In this document: piece after piece, positions 9,763 to 18,279 of the stretch
Position numbering within the stretch: the first letter of the stretch is position 1
Layout of the letters: every line of letters begins with the position of its first letter
Assembly: GCF_029105185.1 (NCBI RefSeq)
Contig: NZ_JAFMZK010000003.1
Coordinates: 372,001-436,000 of the forward strand
From: Aliiroseovarius sp. Z3
Lineage (GTDB): Bacteria; Pseudomonadota; Alphaproteobacteria; Rhodobacterales; Rhodobacteraceae
DNA: 64,000 nt
Direction: 5' to 3'
Position numbers and translations under genes: made by a program
Notes under the pieces: generated by a model
Told to the model about the DNA's origin: nothing
What the model saw: the letters and a program-made list of their open reading frames with translations, nothing else
Databases searched by the model: none

Positions 9763-11442
9763 ATGGCCATCGTGAGTTTCGTCATAAGCCTTGCAGGTGC
9801 CACCATGTTGTTGCTGTTCGCGGTGCGTATGGTGCGCACCGGGATCGAACGCAGCTTTGGCGCATCGTTCCAGCGGATGTTGACGGACAATCACAGCCTG
9901 ATCGGCGCCAGCGCGACCGGCGTTTTTTTGGCGATTGTTCTGCAAAGTTCGGCGGCGGTGGCGTTGTTGGCGACCGGCTTCGCTGCGAGCGGTTATCTGG
10001 CTTTCCCGACCGGGCTGGCGATTGTGTTGGGTGGTGATCTGGGATCGGCGCTTATCATTCAGATCCTGTCTTTCAAACTGGATTGGCTGGTGCCTTTGTT
10101 GCTTGCCGTCGGCGGCTGGTTGTTTGTGAAGGTCGAAAGCAAGAAGGGCCGGCAGTTTGGCCGCATCCTGATGGGCGTGGCGTTCATCCTGATCTCGCTG
10201 CAGTTTCTGCGTCAAGCCGTGGCGCCAATCAGCGATAGCGCGTTTCTGCCCGCAGTGTCCGGGTATTTGGCACGTGATTTCGTGACAGCCTTCATCGTCG
10301 GCGCTGCGCTGGCTTTTGTCATGCACTCGAGCGTTGCCGCCATTCTGATGTGCGTGACGCTGGTACAGATCGACGCCATCCCTTTTGCTGCAGCGTTGTC
10401 GCTTCTGTTGGGGGCGAATATGGGCAGCGCGTTCATTCCCATCTGGTTGACGCGCGGAATGCCATTGGCGGGCCGCCGTATTCCGTTTGCAAACTTGATA
10501 CTGCGCGGCAGTTGGGCCTTGATCGTATTGTTGGCTGTGAACCTGCTGTCTGACCCTGAACGCTTGCTGTTTGTCGGTCCTGGCCAGTCACTTATTTATG
10601 CCCATATCGGGTTTAATCTGTCGTTGTTGGTGTTGGCGTTGCCATTCTGCGGTTTGATCGAAGGGCCAATCGTGCAGGTGTTTCCAAGATACTCTGGCGA
10701 TTCAGAAGCTGATGCCGAACAACCCGCCAGCGCGCTGGACCCAACCGCGCTTGATACACCGCAGCAGGCCATTGCCAGTCTGAAGCGGGAGTTGCTGCGG
10801 ATGATAGGGCAGGTTGAACGGATGTTCCACACTGTGCCCCGGCTTTACGAGGCCACGGACAGCTCGGTTCTTCGCACGACCCGTACGAAGGATGATGAAG
10901 TGAATGACACGTTGTCGGGTATCCGATCCTACGTGGCGACGATGCCGCAGGGCATCTATTCCAAAGCAGATACCAAGACGGTTCGTGGGTTGATGGAATA
11001 TGCGATCCGACTTGAAGCCGCAGGTGACGTGATTGCGATGAAACTGACGTCGGTTGCGAAAGAAAAACTGGACGGACACCTGAGTTTCTCAGATGAAGGC
11101 TGGGCGGAGCTTCTTCGAATGCACGAAGCGGTATGCGCCAATTTCCATTTGGCCAGTAATGTATTGGTTTCGGATGATCTGGAAAGCGCGCGGTTGCTTG
11201 TCGTCGAGAAGGCCGATTTCAAACGCGCTGAACGCAAAAGCCGGAAATACCACCTGGCCCGATTGCAAAATGGTCGCGTCGAGAGCTTTGAGACCAGCGA
11301 CATCCATTTGGAAACTTTGCGCGCCCTGCGAGACATAAATAATCACATCGCTGCAATTGCCTATCCGATCCTTTATCGCAATGGCCAGCTTCTGGAAACG
11401 CGTCTGATCGAAGACTTGGACGGCAAGGAAGTGAGCGACTGA
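9763..11442 (+). CDS. Na+/phosphate cotransporter-family protein with C-terminal PhoU-like domain
   Basis: Inner-membrane PNaS/NptA-type transporter. It is 559 aa. The two inverted Na/Pi_cotrans repeats each carry the QSS-type motif: 'QSSAAVALL' from residue 61 and 'HSSVAAILM' from 188. About eight or nine membrane segments end near residue 310. A soluble helical PhoU-like domain follows (about 345-545). Family members move phosphate with sodium; bacterial NptA-like proteins with a PhoU tail have also been linked to phosphate efflux. It is tightly linked to the phosphatase and DeoR genes and lies 307 bp before the phosphonate importer, which releases phosphate on catabolism. Direction of transport is inference. 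Confidence 0.87.
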   Translation: MAIVSFVISLAGATMLLLFAVRMVRTGIERSFGASFQRMLTDNHSLIGASATGVFLAIVLQSSAAVALLATGFAASGYLAFPTGLAIVLGGDLGSALIIQILSFKLDWLVPLLLAVGGWLFVKVESKKGRQFGRILMGVAFILISLQFLRQAVAPISDSAFLPAVSGYLARDFVTAFIVGAALAFVMHSSVAAILMCVTLVQIDAIPFAAALSLLLGANMGSAFIPIWLTRGMPLAGRRIPFANLILRGSWALIVLLAVNLLSDPERLLFVGPGQSLIYAHIGFNLSLLVLALPFCGLIEGPIVQVFPRYSGDSEADAEQPASALDPTALDTPQQAIASLKRELLRMIGQVERMFHTVPRLYEATDSSVLRTTRTKDDEVNDTLSGIRSYVATMPQGIYSKADTKTVRGLMEYAIRLEAAGDVIAMKLTSVAKEKLDGHLSFSDEGWAELLRMHEAVCANFHLASNVLVSDDLESARLLVVEKADFKRAERKSRKYHLARLQNGRVESFETSDIHLETLRALRDINNHIAAIAYPILYRNGQLLETRLIEDLDGKEVSD

Positions 11443-11749
11443 TGCCCGGAAACCTAACCCAGCATCAGAGCAAGATTAATTACCAGCGAACGCCGCCGGA
11501 ATTGTCACAAAACGTTTATAAACTTGTGTCACGAGGCGCGCAGCATGGCCCGTTCTGCACGAGCTTTCAGCAGCAGAGGGTCGCGCACCAAGCGTCAGAG
11601 TTTGGTTTTTGTATAGGTCAAGCCAATCATATGGTAGGTATAATCGATTTTTCTTGTCGTCAGAACCTGCCAAACTGGTTTGAAAAACGGATGGTGAGGA
11701 AGTTGATCGCTCCCGCCACGACAACAGCAGATCAACAGAGGAGAAGACA
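11443..11749 (+). promoter_or_regulatory. Leader and probable promoter of the aep operon
   Basis: 307 bp with no gene. A TATAAT hexamer is at 11639-11644, with a weak -35-like GTCAAG about 17 bp upstream. The aepX ribosome site GGAG is near 11740. The stretch 11500-11530 contains the imperfect repeat GTCACAAA...TTGTGTCAC, possibly an operator. No hairpin terminator for the transporter gene was clear. Confidence 0.45.
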
Positions 11750-12772
11750 ATGAAACACACAGCGAAAAGACTTGCGTCCTTTCTGGCTGGCGTCGCCTTC
11801 GCGACCGTCGCGGTCGCAGAGACCGAGTTGACAGTCTATACTGCCGTCGAAGCTGAAGATTTGGCGCGCTACGCTGAGACGTTCAACCAAAGTCACCCCG
11901 ACATCAAAATCAACTGGGTGCGCGATTCCACCGGGATTATCACCGCGAAACTGCTGGCCGAGCGTGACAACCCGCAGGCCGATGTGGTTTGGGGATTGGC
12001 GGCGACGTCGCTGTTGCTTCTGAAATCCGAAGGGATGTTGGAGCCGTATGCTCCGGCCGGCGTCGAAAACCTTGATCCGAAATTCGTGGACGGAGACAGC
12101 CCGCCTGCTTGGGTTGGCATGGACGCCTGGGTTGCCTCGGTTTGCTATAACACTGTCGAGGCTGAGAAACTTGGCCTGACGCCGCCCACATCCTGGAAGG
12201 ATCTGACCGATCCCATGTATGCGGGTCATGTGATCATGCCGAACCCGAATTCCTCTGGCACGGGCTTCCTTGATGTATCCAGCTGGCTGCAAATGTTCGG
12301 TGAAGAGGGTGGCTGGGAGTATATGGACGCGCTGCATGAAAACATCGCGCGCTATACCCATTCGGGATCGAAGCCCTGCAAACTGGCGGCATCGGGCGAA
12401 ATTCCGATCGGCATCTCGTTTGCTTTCCGCGGTGCCAAGTCGAAGGCCGATGGTGCCCCGCTGGAGATCATCGTGCCATCTGAGGGCGTTGGTTGGGACA
12501 TGGAAGCCACCGCAATCGTTGCTGGCACAGCCAATCTTGAAGCCGCGCAGACCCTGGTTGACTTCACCGTCACCAAAGAAGCCAACGAAATGTATAACTC
12601 CGGCTATGCGGTTGTTGCCTATCCGGGCATCGCCAAGCCGGTCGAACATTTCCCCGAAGGTCTGTTGGATGCGATGATCGACAACGATTTTGAGTTTGCG
12701 GCGAACAATCGTGCCGCCATTCTGGAAGAATGGCAGGGCCGCTATGACGGCAAGTCCGAGCCCAAATCCTAA
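11750..12772 (+). CDS. aepX: 2-Aminoethylphosphonate ABC importer, periplasmic binding protein
   Basis: Captures 2-AEP in the periplasm for import. It is 340 aa with a signal peptide ending near residue 23 ('ATVAVA-ETEL'). The mature start 'ELTVYTAVEAEDLARYAETF' and later 'PQADVVWGLAATS' place it in the iron/spermidine/phosphonate cluster of extracellular binding proteins. The assignment to 2-AEP comes from the linked phnWAY catabolic genes and a fused two-domain permease, as described for AepXVW. A terminator-like hairpin follows the stop, allowing excess binding protein. Confidence 0.85.
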   Translation: MKHTAKRLASFLAGVAFATVAVAETELTVYTAVEAEDLARYAETFNQSHPDIKINWVRDSTGIITAKLLAERDNPQADVVWGLAATSLLLLKSEGMLEPYAPAGVENLDPKFVDGDSPPAWVGMDAWVASVCYNTVEAEKLGLTPPTSWKDLTDPMYAGHVIMPNPNSSGTGFLDVSSWLQMFGEEGGWEYMDALHENIARYTHSGSKPCKLAASGEIPIGISFAFRGAKSKADGAPLEIIVPSEGVGWDMEATAIVAGTANLEAAQTLVDFTVTKEANEMYNSGYAVVAYPGIAKPVEHFPEGLLDAMIDNDFEFAANNRAAILEEWQGRYDGKSEPKS

Positions 12773-12780
12773 GCCAAACA

Positions 12781-12810
12781 AACGGGGGACAGAATCCTGT
12801 TCCCCGTTTT
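12781..12810 (+). terminator. Stem-loop between aepX and aepV
   Basis: AACGGGGGACAG and CTGTTCCCCGTT form a 12-bp stem (one mismatch) around an AATC loop, followed by TT. It lies 8 bases after aepX and 90 bases before aepV. It is likely a partial terminator or mRNA-stabilising stem that sets a high binding-protein to transporter ratio. Confidence 0.7.
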
Positions 12811-12900
12811 CACACACGCCCTTTCCAGACTTCAGAAACGCGCCCGGTTGCGACTGGATGGATGTGGCCGTGAAACACCCGACAACGTAAGGACACGCCC

Positions 12901-14016
12901 GTGATACAAGAAACTGCTATAGGCCAGAAAACCTATCTCAGCATCGACAAGCTGTGGAAAGCCTTCGGCCCATTTCTCGCGCTGAAAGACATCTCGTTGG
13001 ACATCAGCGACGGCGAATTCGTGTGCTTCCTTGGCCCGTCCGGATGCGGCAAGACCACCCTGCTCCGGGCCATCGCGGGACTTGATCTGCAAACCAAGGG
13101 AACGGTCATGCAGGACGGCCGCGATGTGTCGAACCTGCCACCGTCCGAGCGGGATTTCGGCATCGTGTTCCAATCCTATGCCTTGTTCCCAAACCTGACG
13201 ATTGAAAAGAATATCGCGTTCGGTCTGGAAAACACGGGTCGCAGCAAATCCGAAATCGCCGTGCGCGTCAGCGAATTGCTGGAGCTGGTTGGCCTGCCGG
13301 ATCAGGGCGCCAAGTACCCGGCCCAACTGTCTGGCGGTCAACAGCAACGGATTGCACTTGCCCGCGCGATCGCCACCAACCCCGGTCTTCTGCTGCTGGA
13401 TGAGCCGCTTTCGGCGCTGGACGCCAAGGTGCGCGTCCATCTGCGCCATGAGATCAAAGAGCTTCAGCGTAAGCTGGGTGTGACAACCGTGATGGTGACG
13501 CATGACCAGGAAGAAGCCCTGGCCATGGCCGATCGAATCGTCGTGATGAACCATGGTGTGATTGAACAGGTTGGATCACCGACCGAAATTTATCGCGAGC
13601 CCGCGAACTTGTTTGTCGCCGACTTTATCGGAGAGATGAACCAAATCGATTCAATCGTCGCCGAAGGCGGACGGCTTAGCGTTGGAGAAAAAACCTTTGC
13701 CTGTCACGACCATAAGTTCAGCGATGGTACCGCCGTTGTCGCCGCCATCCGCCCCGAGGACATCATCCCGCACGAACACGGCTATACGGCCGACGATCCA
13801 AACCGAAACTGCATCGAGGTGTTGCTGCATGAAATGGAGTTTCTTGGATCGTTCTGGCGGTGCCGCCTGCATAACGAACGGTTCGGCGGGTCCGAGCTGA
13901 TCGCCGATTTCTCGATCAACGCGGTGCGCCGGTTGGATTTGGGCGTGGGTCGCAAGATGATCATTGAACTGCCCATCGACCGTCTGATGGCATTTGACCG
14001 ACCGGAGGCAAGCTGA
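12901..14016 (+). CDS. aepV: 2-Aminoethylphosphonate ABC importer, ATPase
   Basis: Energises 2-AEP import. It is 371 aa with a GTG start preceded by AAGGA seven bases upstream. Walker A 'GPSGCGKTT' is at 45-53, signature 'LSGGQQQR' at 143-150 and Walker B 'LLLLDEP' at 163-169. A C-terminal TOBE-type regulatory domain (about 270-370) follows, as in spermidine/phosphonate-type ATPases. Its stop shares one base with the aepW start (TGATG), so the two are coupled. Confidence 0.88.
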   Translation: MIQETAIGQKTYLSIDKLWKAFGPFLALKDISLDISDGEFVCFLGPSGCGKTTLLRAIAGLDLQTKGTVMQDGRDVSNLPPSERDFGIVFQSYALFPNLTIEKNIAFGLENTGRSKSEIAVRVSELLELVGLPDQGAKYPAQLSGGQQQRIALARAIATNPGLLLLDEPLSALDAKVRVHLRHEIKELQRKLGVTTVMVTHDQEEALAMADRIVVMNHGVIEQVGSPTEIYREPANLFVADFIGEMNQIDSIVAEGGRLSVGEKTFACHDHKFSDGTAVVAAIRPEDIIPHEHGYTADDPNRNCIEVLLHEMEFLGSFWRCRLHNERFGGSELIADFSINAVRRLDLGVGRKMIIELPIDRLMAFDRPEAS

Positions 14017-16034
14017 TGACCGATGCGACAGATCTGTCCGAGCTGCCCGCTGGCCCGACGGTCCAAGGAAAGTTAAGCCGCGACGACATCATGATGCGCG
14101 GCGGAATGCTTGTCATTGCCTTGTATCTGGTCATCACCCTGGCGTTTCCGCTTTACGCCATGTTGTCGAAGTCGTTTTCGACATATCGGTTTGAGCTGGC
14201 CCAATATGAATTCCAGATGAGCGACGAAGATGGTGTATTTGATGGCACCATTTTAAACGGTGCGGAATTGAATGAACAAACCGGAGCGTTTGATGAGCTT
14301 GATCTTAGCGCAGGATCGGATGGGCGGATTGGCGTAACGGGTTTCTTCCCGGAGTTCAGCTTCCGCAGCCCGGTCATGTACCAGATTCGAAACACCAGTG
14401 ACACGGGGCGGTTTCTGGTCGGCTCTAAGCTGGAGGATGGTACAGACTGGGTGACTTTGGACAGCAACACCTTTCGTCGGGTGCAACTGCGACCGATGGA
14501 ATCCACCGGTTTTGGCAACTTTATCAACTACTTCTCGACGCCTGCACTGTTCAACTCGATCAAGAATTCGTTGTGGATCGCGGTGGTCAGCACCATCGTG
14601 ACGGTGACGCTGGCCTTCTGGTTTGCCTATGCGCTGAACCGCAGTTGCATGCGTTACAAGGGGGTATTCCGCCTGATCGCGATGGCCCCGATCCTCGTGC
14701 CCTCTTTGTTGCCCGGCATCGCACTGGTCTATCTGTTCGGCAACCAAGGCATGATCAAGGAATTGCTGTTTGGCGCCAGTATCTATGGCCCGATCGGCAT
14801 CGTCATCGGATCCGTGTTCTTCACCTTTCCTCATGCGTTCATAATTATTTCGACGGCGCTGGCGGTGTCGGATGCGCGGCTTTACGAAGCAGCGGCCAGT
14901 TTGCGGGCGACGCGCTGGCGTACCTTCTGGACCGTTACCATTCCCGGCGCACGCTATGGCCTGATCTCGGCGGCCTTCGTGGTGTTCAACCTTGTGATCA
15001 CCGATTTCGGCCTGCCGAAGGTGATCGGGGGGCAATTCAACGTGCTTGCCGTGGACATTTATAAGCAGGTGATCGGCCAGCAGAATTTCGAAATGGGCGC
15101 CGTGGTGTCTGTGGTGCTGGTGATTCCTGCGATCTTCGCCTTTGCCATCGACCGGCTGGTGCAGTCGAAACAGGTCGCGCTGTTGTCGGCGCGCTCGGTC
15201 CCGTACCAGCCACAGCCCGACAAACGTACGGATACGTTTTCGTTCATCTATTGTGCCTTTGTTGGCCTGTTCATCATTGGTATTCTGGCGGTCTGTCAGT
15301 TCGCCGCCCTGATCAAGTTCTGGCCCTATGACCTGAGTCTGAGCCTGAACAACTATCAGTTCGACAGGATGGATGGCGGCGGCTGGGGGTCGTACTTCAA
15401 CTCGATCAAGTTGGGTCTGCTCACGGCCGTGTTCGGTACGGCGATCGTGTTCTTTGGCGCGTATCTTGTCGAAAAGACCAATGGCTTCAAAACCGGACGT
15501 GCGTTGTTCCAGATGTTTGCCATGCTGCCCATGGCCATCCCCGGTATGGTGTTGGGTCTGGCGTATATCTTTTTCTTCAACAACCCATCCAACCCGCTGA
15601 ACGCCATTTACGGCACCATGGCGATTTTGGTGATCTGTTCGGTGACTCACTTCTATACGGTGTCGCACCTGACGGCGGTTACGGCATTGAAGCAGATGGA
15701 TCGCGAGTTTGAATCTGTCTCCGCATCATTGAAACAGCCAACCCTGAAGCTGTTCAGCCGGGTGACGGTGCCGGTGTGCCTGCCGTCGATCCTGGACATT
15801 TCGATCTATCTTTTCGTCAATGCGATGACGACCGTGTCGGCGGTGGTGTTCCTTTATTCACCCAAGACGTCGCTGGCGTCGATTGCGGTGCTGAATATGG
15901 ATGATGCGGGCGACATCGCCCCGGCTGCCGCGATGGGGATGATGATCTTCTACACGAATGCCGCCGCGCGGATCATTCACCTGCTGGTGTCAAAGGGTGT
16001 TTTGACGCGAACGCAGGCTTGGCGAACGCGGTGA
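14016..16034 (+). CDS. aepW: 2-Aminoethylphosphonate ABC importer, fused two-domain permease
   Basis: Membrane channel of the importer. It is 672 aa, twice a normal permease, because two BPD_transp_1 domains are fused: the first about residues 180-385, the second about 440-665. EAA-loop motifs appear in each half ('EAAASLRATRWRTFWTVTIPG' region and 'ESVSASLKQPTLKLFSRVTVP'). A soluble segment of about 110 residues (roughly 55-165) lies between the first helix and the rest, presumably periplasmic. It ends the importer operon; a bidirectional hairpin follows. Confidence 0.88.
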   Translation: MTDATDLSELPAGPTVQGKLSRDDIMMRGGMLVIALYLVITLAFPLYAMLSKSFSTYRFELAQYEFQMSDEDGVFDGTILNGAELNEQTGAFDELDLSAGSDGRIGVTGFFPEFSFRSPVMYQIRNTSDTGRFLVGSKLEDGTDWVTLDSNTFRRVQLRPMESTGFGNFINYFSTPALFNSIKNSLWIAVVSTIVTVTLAFWFAYALNRSCMRYKGVFRLIAMAPILVPSLLPGIALVYLFGNQGMIKELLFGASIYGPIGIVIGSVFFTFPHAFIIISTALAVSDARLYEAAASLRATRWRTFWTVTIPGARYGLISAAFVVFNLVITDFGLPKVIGGQFNVLAVDIYKQVIGQQNFEMGAVVSVVLVIPAIFAFAIDRLVQSKQVALLSARSVPYQPQPDKRTDTFSFIYCAFVGLFIIGILAVCQFAALIKFWPYDLSLSLNNYQFDRMDGGGWGSYFNSIKLGLLTAVFGTAIVFFGAYLVEKTNGFKTGRALFQMFAMLPMAIPGMVLGLAYIFFFNNPSNPLNAIYGTMAILVICSVTHFYTVSHLTAVTALKQMDREFESVSASLKQPTLKLFSRVTVPVCLPSILDISIYLFVNAMTTVSAVVFLYSPKTSLASIAVLNMDDAGDIAPAAAMGMMIFYTNAAARIIHLLVSKGVLTRTQAWRTR

Positions 16035-16053
16035 TCGCCTGATGCAGAAAACC

Positions 16054-16086
16054 AAAAAGCGTCAGCTTAGTCGCTGGCGCTTTTTT
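16054..16086. terminator. Bidirectional terminator between aepW and the LysR gene
   Basis: AAAAAGCGTCAGC and GCTGGCGCTTTTTT form a 13-bp stem (one G-T wobble) around TTAGTC. There are T-tracts in both directions, so it can serve the convergent aepW (plus) and lysR (minus) transcripts. The lysR stop codon (16067-16069) and its last codons lie inside the hairpin. Confidence 0.88.
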
Positions 16087-16951
16087 CATCTTGGGCCTTG
16101 CGCGCGAACTCCATAAATGCGCGGATCACTTTGACATCGCGCCTTTGGCCCAGATGCACCAATGTCTCGCTCATCTCGATATCGGCATCAGCCAGCGTGA
16201 TCTGCACCAACCGGTCGTCATGGCCAAACTCGGCCTGCGATACAAAACCGATCCCGGCCCCCGAGGCGACCACCTCACGCACGGCTTCGCGCCCTTCCGC
16301 GACGATTGCCGGGGTCAGGACCAGCCCTTGTTTCTTTGCGGTCTCTTCAAGCTTCTGCCGGGTCTTGGAACCTTGTTCGCGAAAGATCAGCGGCAAAGAG
16401 GCCAGATCCTTCAGACTGAGCGACACCTTTGATGCCAGTGACGATCCGCGCGCCGCGAAGGCGGTTATCTTGGTCGTTCCAAGGTTCAACGCCTCCATAT
16501 CAGTGCCGGGGGTCAGGCTTCCGACGATGCCTATTTCGGCGTTGTAAGCGCGCAGATCCTCAAGGATTTCCTCGGTGTTTCCGGCGCGCAATGTGACCGA
16601 AATATTGGGGTAACGAGTGCGAAAATCACCTAGAAAATGGGTGATGTGGTGGGCGCTGTCGGCGACGATGCGAAGTTCCCCGTCAACCGCAGCGCTGGTT
16701 GAGGACATGTAGTCCTCGATCTTCTGTTCGATTTCGAAATACTGCTTGGTGAACAGGAAAAGCTGTGCGCCCTCTTCGGTCAATCGCACCCGCTTCCGCT
16801 CGCGATGAAACAGAAGCGTATCGTGATCCTGCTCAAGCTTTTTCACCTGCTCCGAAATCGCCGGCTGGGTTAGAAATAACGCCTCGGCCGCACGCGAGAA
16901 GCCGCCCAGAAGGGCGACGTGATGAAAGGCTTTCAACTGGCTGTGGCGCAT
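16067..16951 (-). CDS. LysR-family regulator of the phosphonate genes
   Basis: DNA-binding regulator, 294 aa. The N-terminal winged HTH (about residues 3-60) reads 'LKAFHHVALLGGFSRAAEAL' and 'LTQPAISEQVKKLEQDHDTLL'. The periplasmic-binding-like effector domain (about 90-290) includes 'GELRIVADSAHHITHFLGDF' and 'REVVASGAGIGFVSQAEFG'. It is divergent from phnW with a 119-bp spacer and convergent to aepW, the usual position for a LysR activator of 2-AEP catabolism. The inducer is inferred to be 2-AEP or a pathway intermediate. Confidence 0.85.
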   Translation of the reverse strand: MRHSQLKAFHHVALLGGFSRAAEALFLTQPAISEQVKKLEQDHDTLLFHRERKRVRLTEEGAQLFLFTKQYFEIEQKIEDYMSSTSAAVDGELRIVADSAHHITHFLGDFRTRYPNISVTLRAGNTEEILEDLRAYNAEIGIVGSLTPGTDMEALNLGTTKITAFAARGSSLASKVSLSLKDLASLPLIFREQGSKTRQKLEETAKKQGLVLTPAIVAEGREAVREVVASGAGIGFVSQAEFGHDDRLVQITLADADIEMSETLVHLGQRRDVKVIRAFMEFARKAQDEKSASD

Positions 16952-16974
16952 CGGATTCCTCCCAGAATTCGGAC

Positions 16975-16989
16975 ATAAGTAAAACCTAT
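16975..16989. promoter_or_regulatory. LysR-type T-N11-A site in the lysR/phnW spacer
   Basis: ATA-AGTAAAACC-TAT is an imperfect dyad that fits the T-N11-A pattern bound by LysR regulators. It lies just upstream of a plausible phnW promoter (-35 TTGATC at 16993-16998, 16-bp spacer, -10 CATATG at 17015-17020), where an activator would be expected to bind. Confidence 0.45.
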
Positions 16990-17070
16990 GCTTTGATCGT
17001 TAATTGCAATTTCACATATGGATCAAACTGCTGCAATGCTGTTCTTGTGTTCCCCCTTCGGAGACAAATC

Positions 17071-18258
17071 ATGACCGCCGTAGACAACCAAATAGAATCG
17101 CCCCGTTTGGGCGAACCATATCTTCTGACCCCTGGTCCACTGACCACGTCATTCGCAGTCAAAGAAGCGATGTTGCGTGACTGGGGCAGTTGGGATGATG
17201 ACTTCCGCGCGATGACGCGCGACATGCGCAAACGCTTGCTGGCGCTGCTGGGCGATGGGTCGGATGACTTCGACTGCGTACCGATGCAGGGCAGCGGTTC
17301 GTTCTCGGTCGAGGCGATGCTGGCATCCTTCATCCCGCGTGATGGCAAGGCGCTGGTGCTGGCCAACGGCGCTTATGGGATGCGGTCGGCACAAACGCTG
17401 GAGTATCTGGGCCGGAACCACGTTGTCTTGAACAAGGGCGATTATCTGCCGCCCCGCGGCGACGAGGTCGCGCAGATCTTGGCCGATGATCCCGCAATTA
17501 CCCATGTCGTCGCGATCCACTGTGAAACCAGCTCCGGCATCCTGAACCCGGTTGAGGAGATTTCCGAAGCCGTCTATGCCGCCGGGCGCAAACTTCTGAT
17601 CGACTCGATGTCTGCTTTTGGCGCGATCGAGTTGAAGGTCGCCGATATCCGCTATGAGGCGATGGTATCCTCGGCCAACAAATGTATCGAAGGCGTGCCG
17701 GGTTTCGGTTTCATCATTGCGCGTAAATCCGAGCTTGAAGCCGCCAAGGGCAATAGCCATTCGCTGAGCCTGGATGTCCATGCACAATGGGCACACATGA
17801 ACAAAACTGGCCAGTGGCGCTTTACCCCGCCCACCCATGTGGTCGCCGCCTTCCTTGAGGCCCTGCGCGGGCACGAGGCAGAGGGCGGCGTTGCCGGGCG
17901 TGGCGGGCGCTATACCCGCAACCGCGACGTGATGGTCGACGGGATGCGCGAATTAGGGTTCGAAACCCTGCTGAAAGATCGCTGGCTGTCCCCGATCATC
18001 GTGACCTTCTTCTGCCCTGCAGATGAAAACTTCGTCTTTGACCGCTTCTATGACCGGATGAAAGACAAGGGTTTCATCATCTATCCCGGCAAGCTGACCG
18101 TGGTTGACAGTTTCCGCGTTGGCTGCATCGGTCAGATGGATGAACACGTCATGCGGCAGGTTGTCACCGCCGCCAAAGAAACACTGGATGAAATGGGCGT
18201 GGAAAGTGCCGCGCCCCCCGCCATCGCACTTGAAGAACGCGCCAAGCTGGCTGCCTGA
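17071..18258 (+). CDS. phnW: 2-Aminoethylphosphonate-pyruvate transaminase
   Basis: PLP enzyme that moves the amino group of 2-AEP to pyruvate, giving phosphonoacetaldehyde and alanine. It is 395 aa from the ATG at 17071 behind GGAG. The class V aminotransferase opening 'LLTPGPLTTSF' and 'DWGSWDDDF' (about 18-45) is typical of PhnW. Asp178 in 'LLIDSMSAFGAI' and the PLP lysine 204 in 'SSANKCIEGVPGFGF' are in place. A C-terminal tail of about 25 residues (after 370) is longer than in many PhnW proteins. It heads phnW-phnA-phnY. Confidence 0.94.
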   Translation: MTAVDNQIESPRLGEPYLLTPGPLTTSFAVKEAMLRDWGSWDDDFRAMTRDMRKRLLALLGDGSDDFDCVPMQGSGSFSVEAMLASFIPRDGKALVLANGAYGMRSAQTLEYLGRNHVVLNKGDYLPPRGDEVAQILADDPAITHVVAIHCETSSGILNPVEEISEAVYAAGRKLLIDSMSAFGAIELKVADIRYEAMVSSANKCIEGVPGFGFIIARKSELEAAKGNSHSLSLDVHAQWAHMNKTGQWRFTPPTHVVAAFLEALRGHEAEGGVAGRGGRYTRNRDVMVDGMRELGFETLLKDRWLSPIIVTFFCPADENFVFDRFYDRMKDKGFIIYPGKLTVVDSFRVGCIGQMDEHVMRQVVTAAKETLDEMGVESAAPPAIALEERAKLAA

Positions 18259-18279
18259 GATATACGAAGGAACGACCTT

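Noticed and set aside
14253-15668. 471-codon minus-strand frame inside aepW
   Set aside because: Antisense to a clear fused permease; composition is the mirror of hydrophobic codons, with no start signal.
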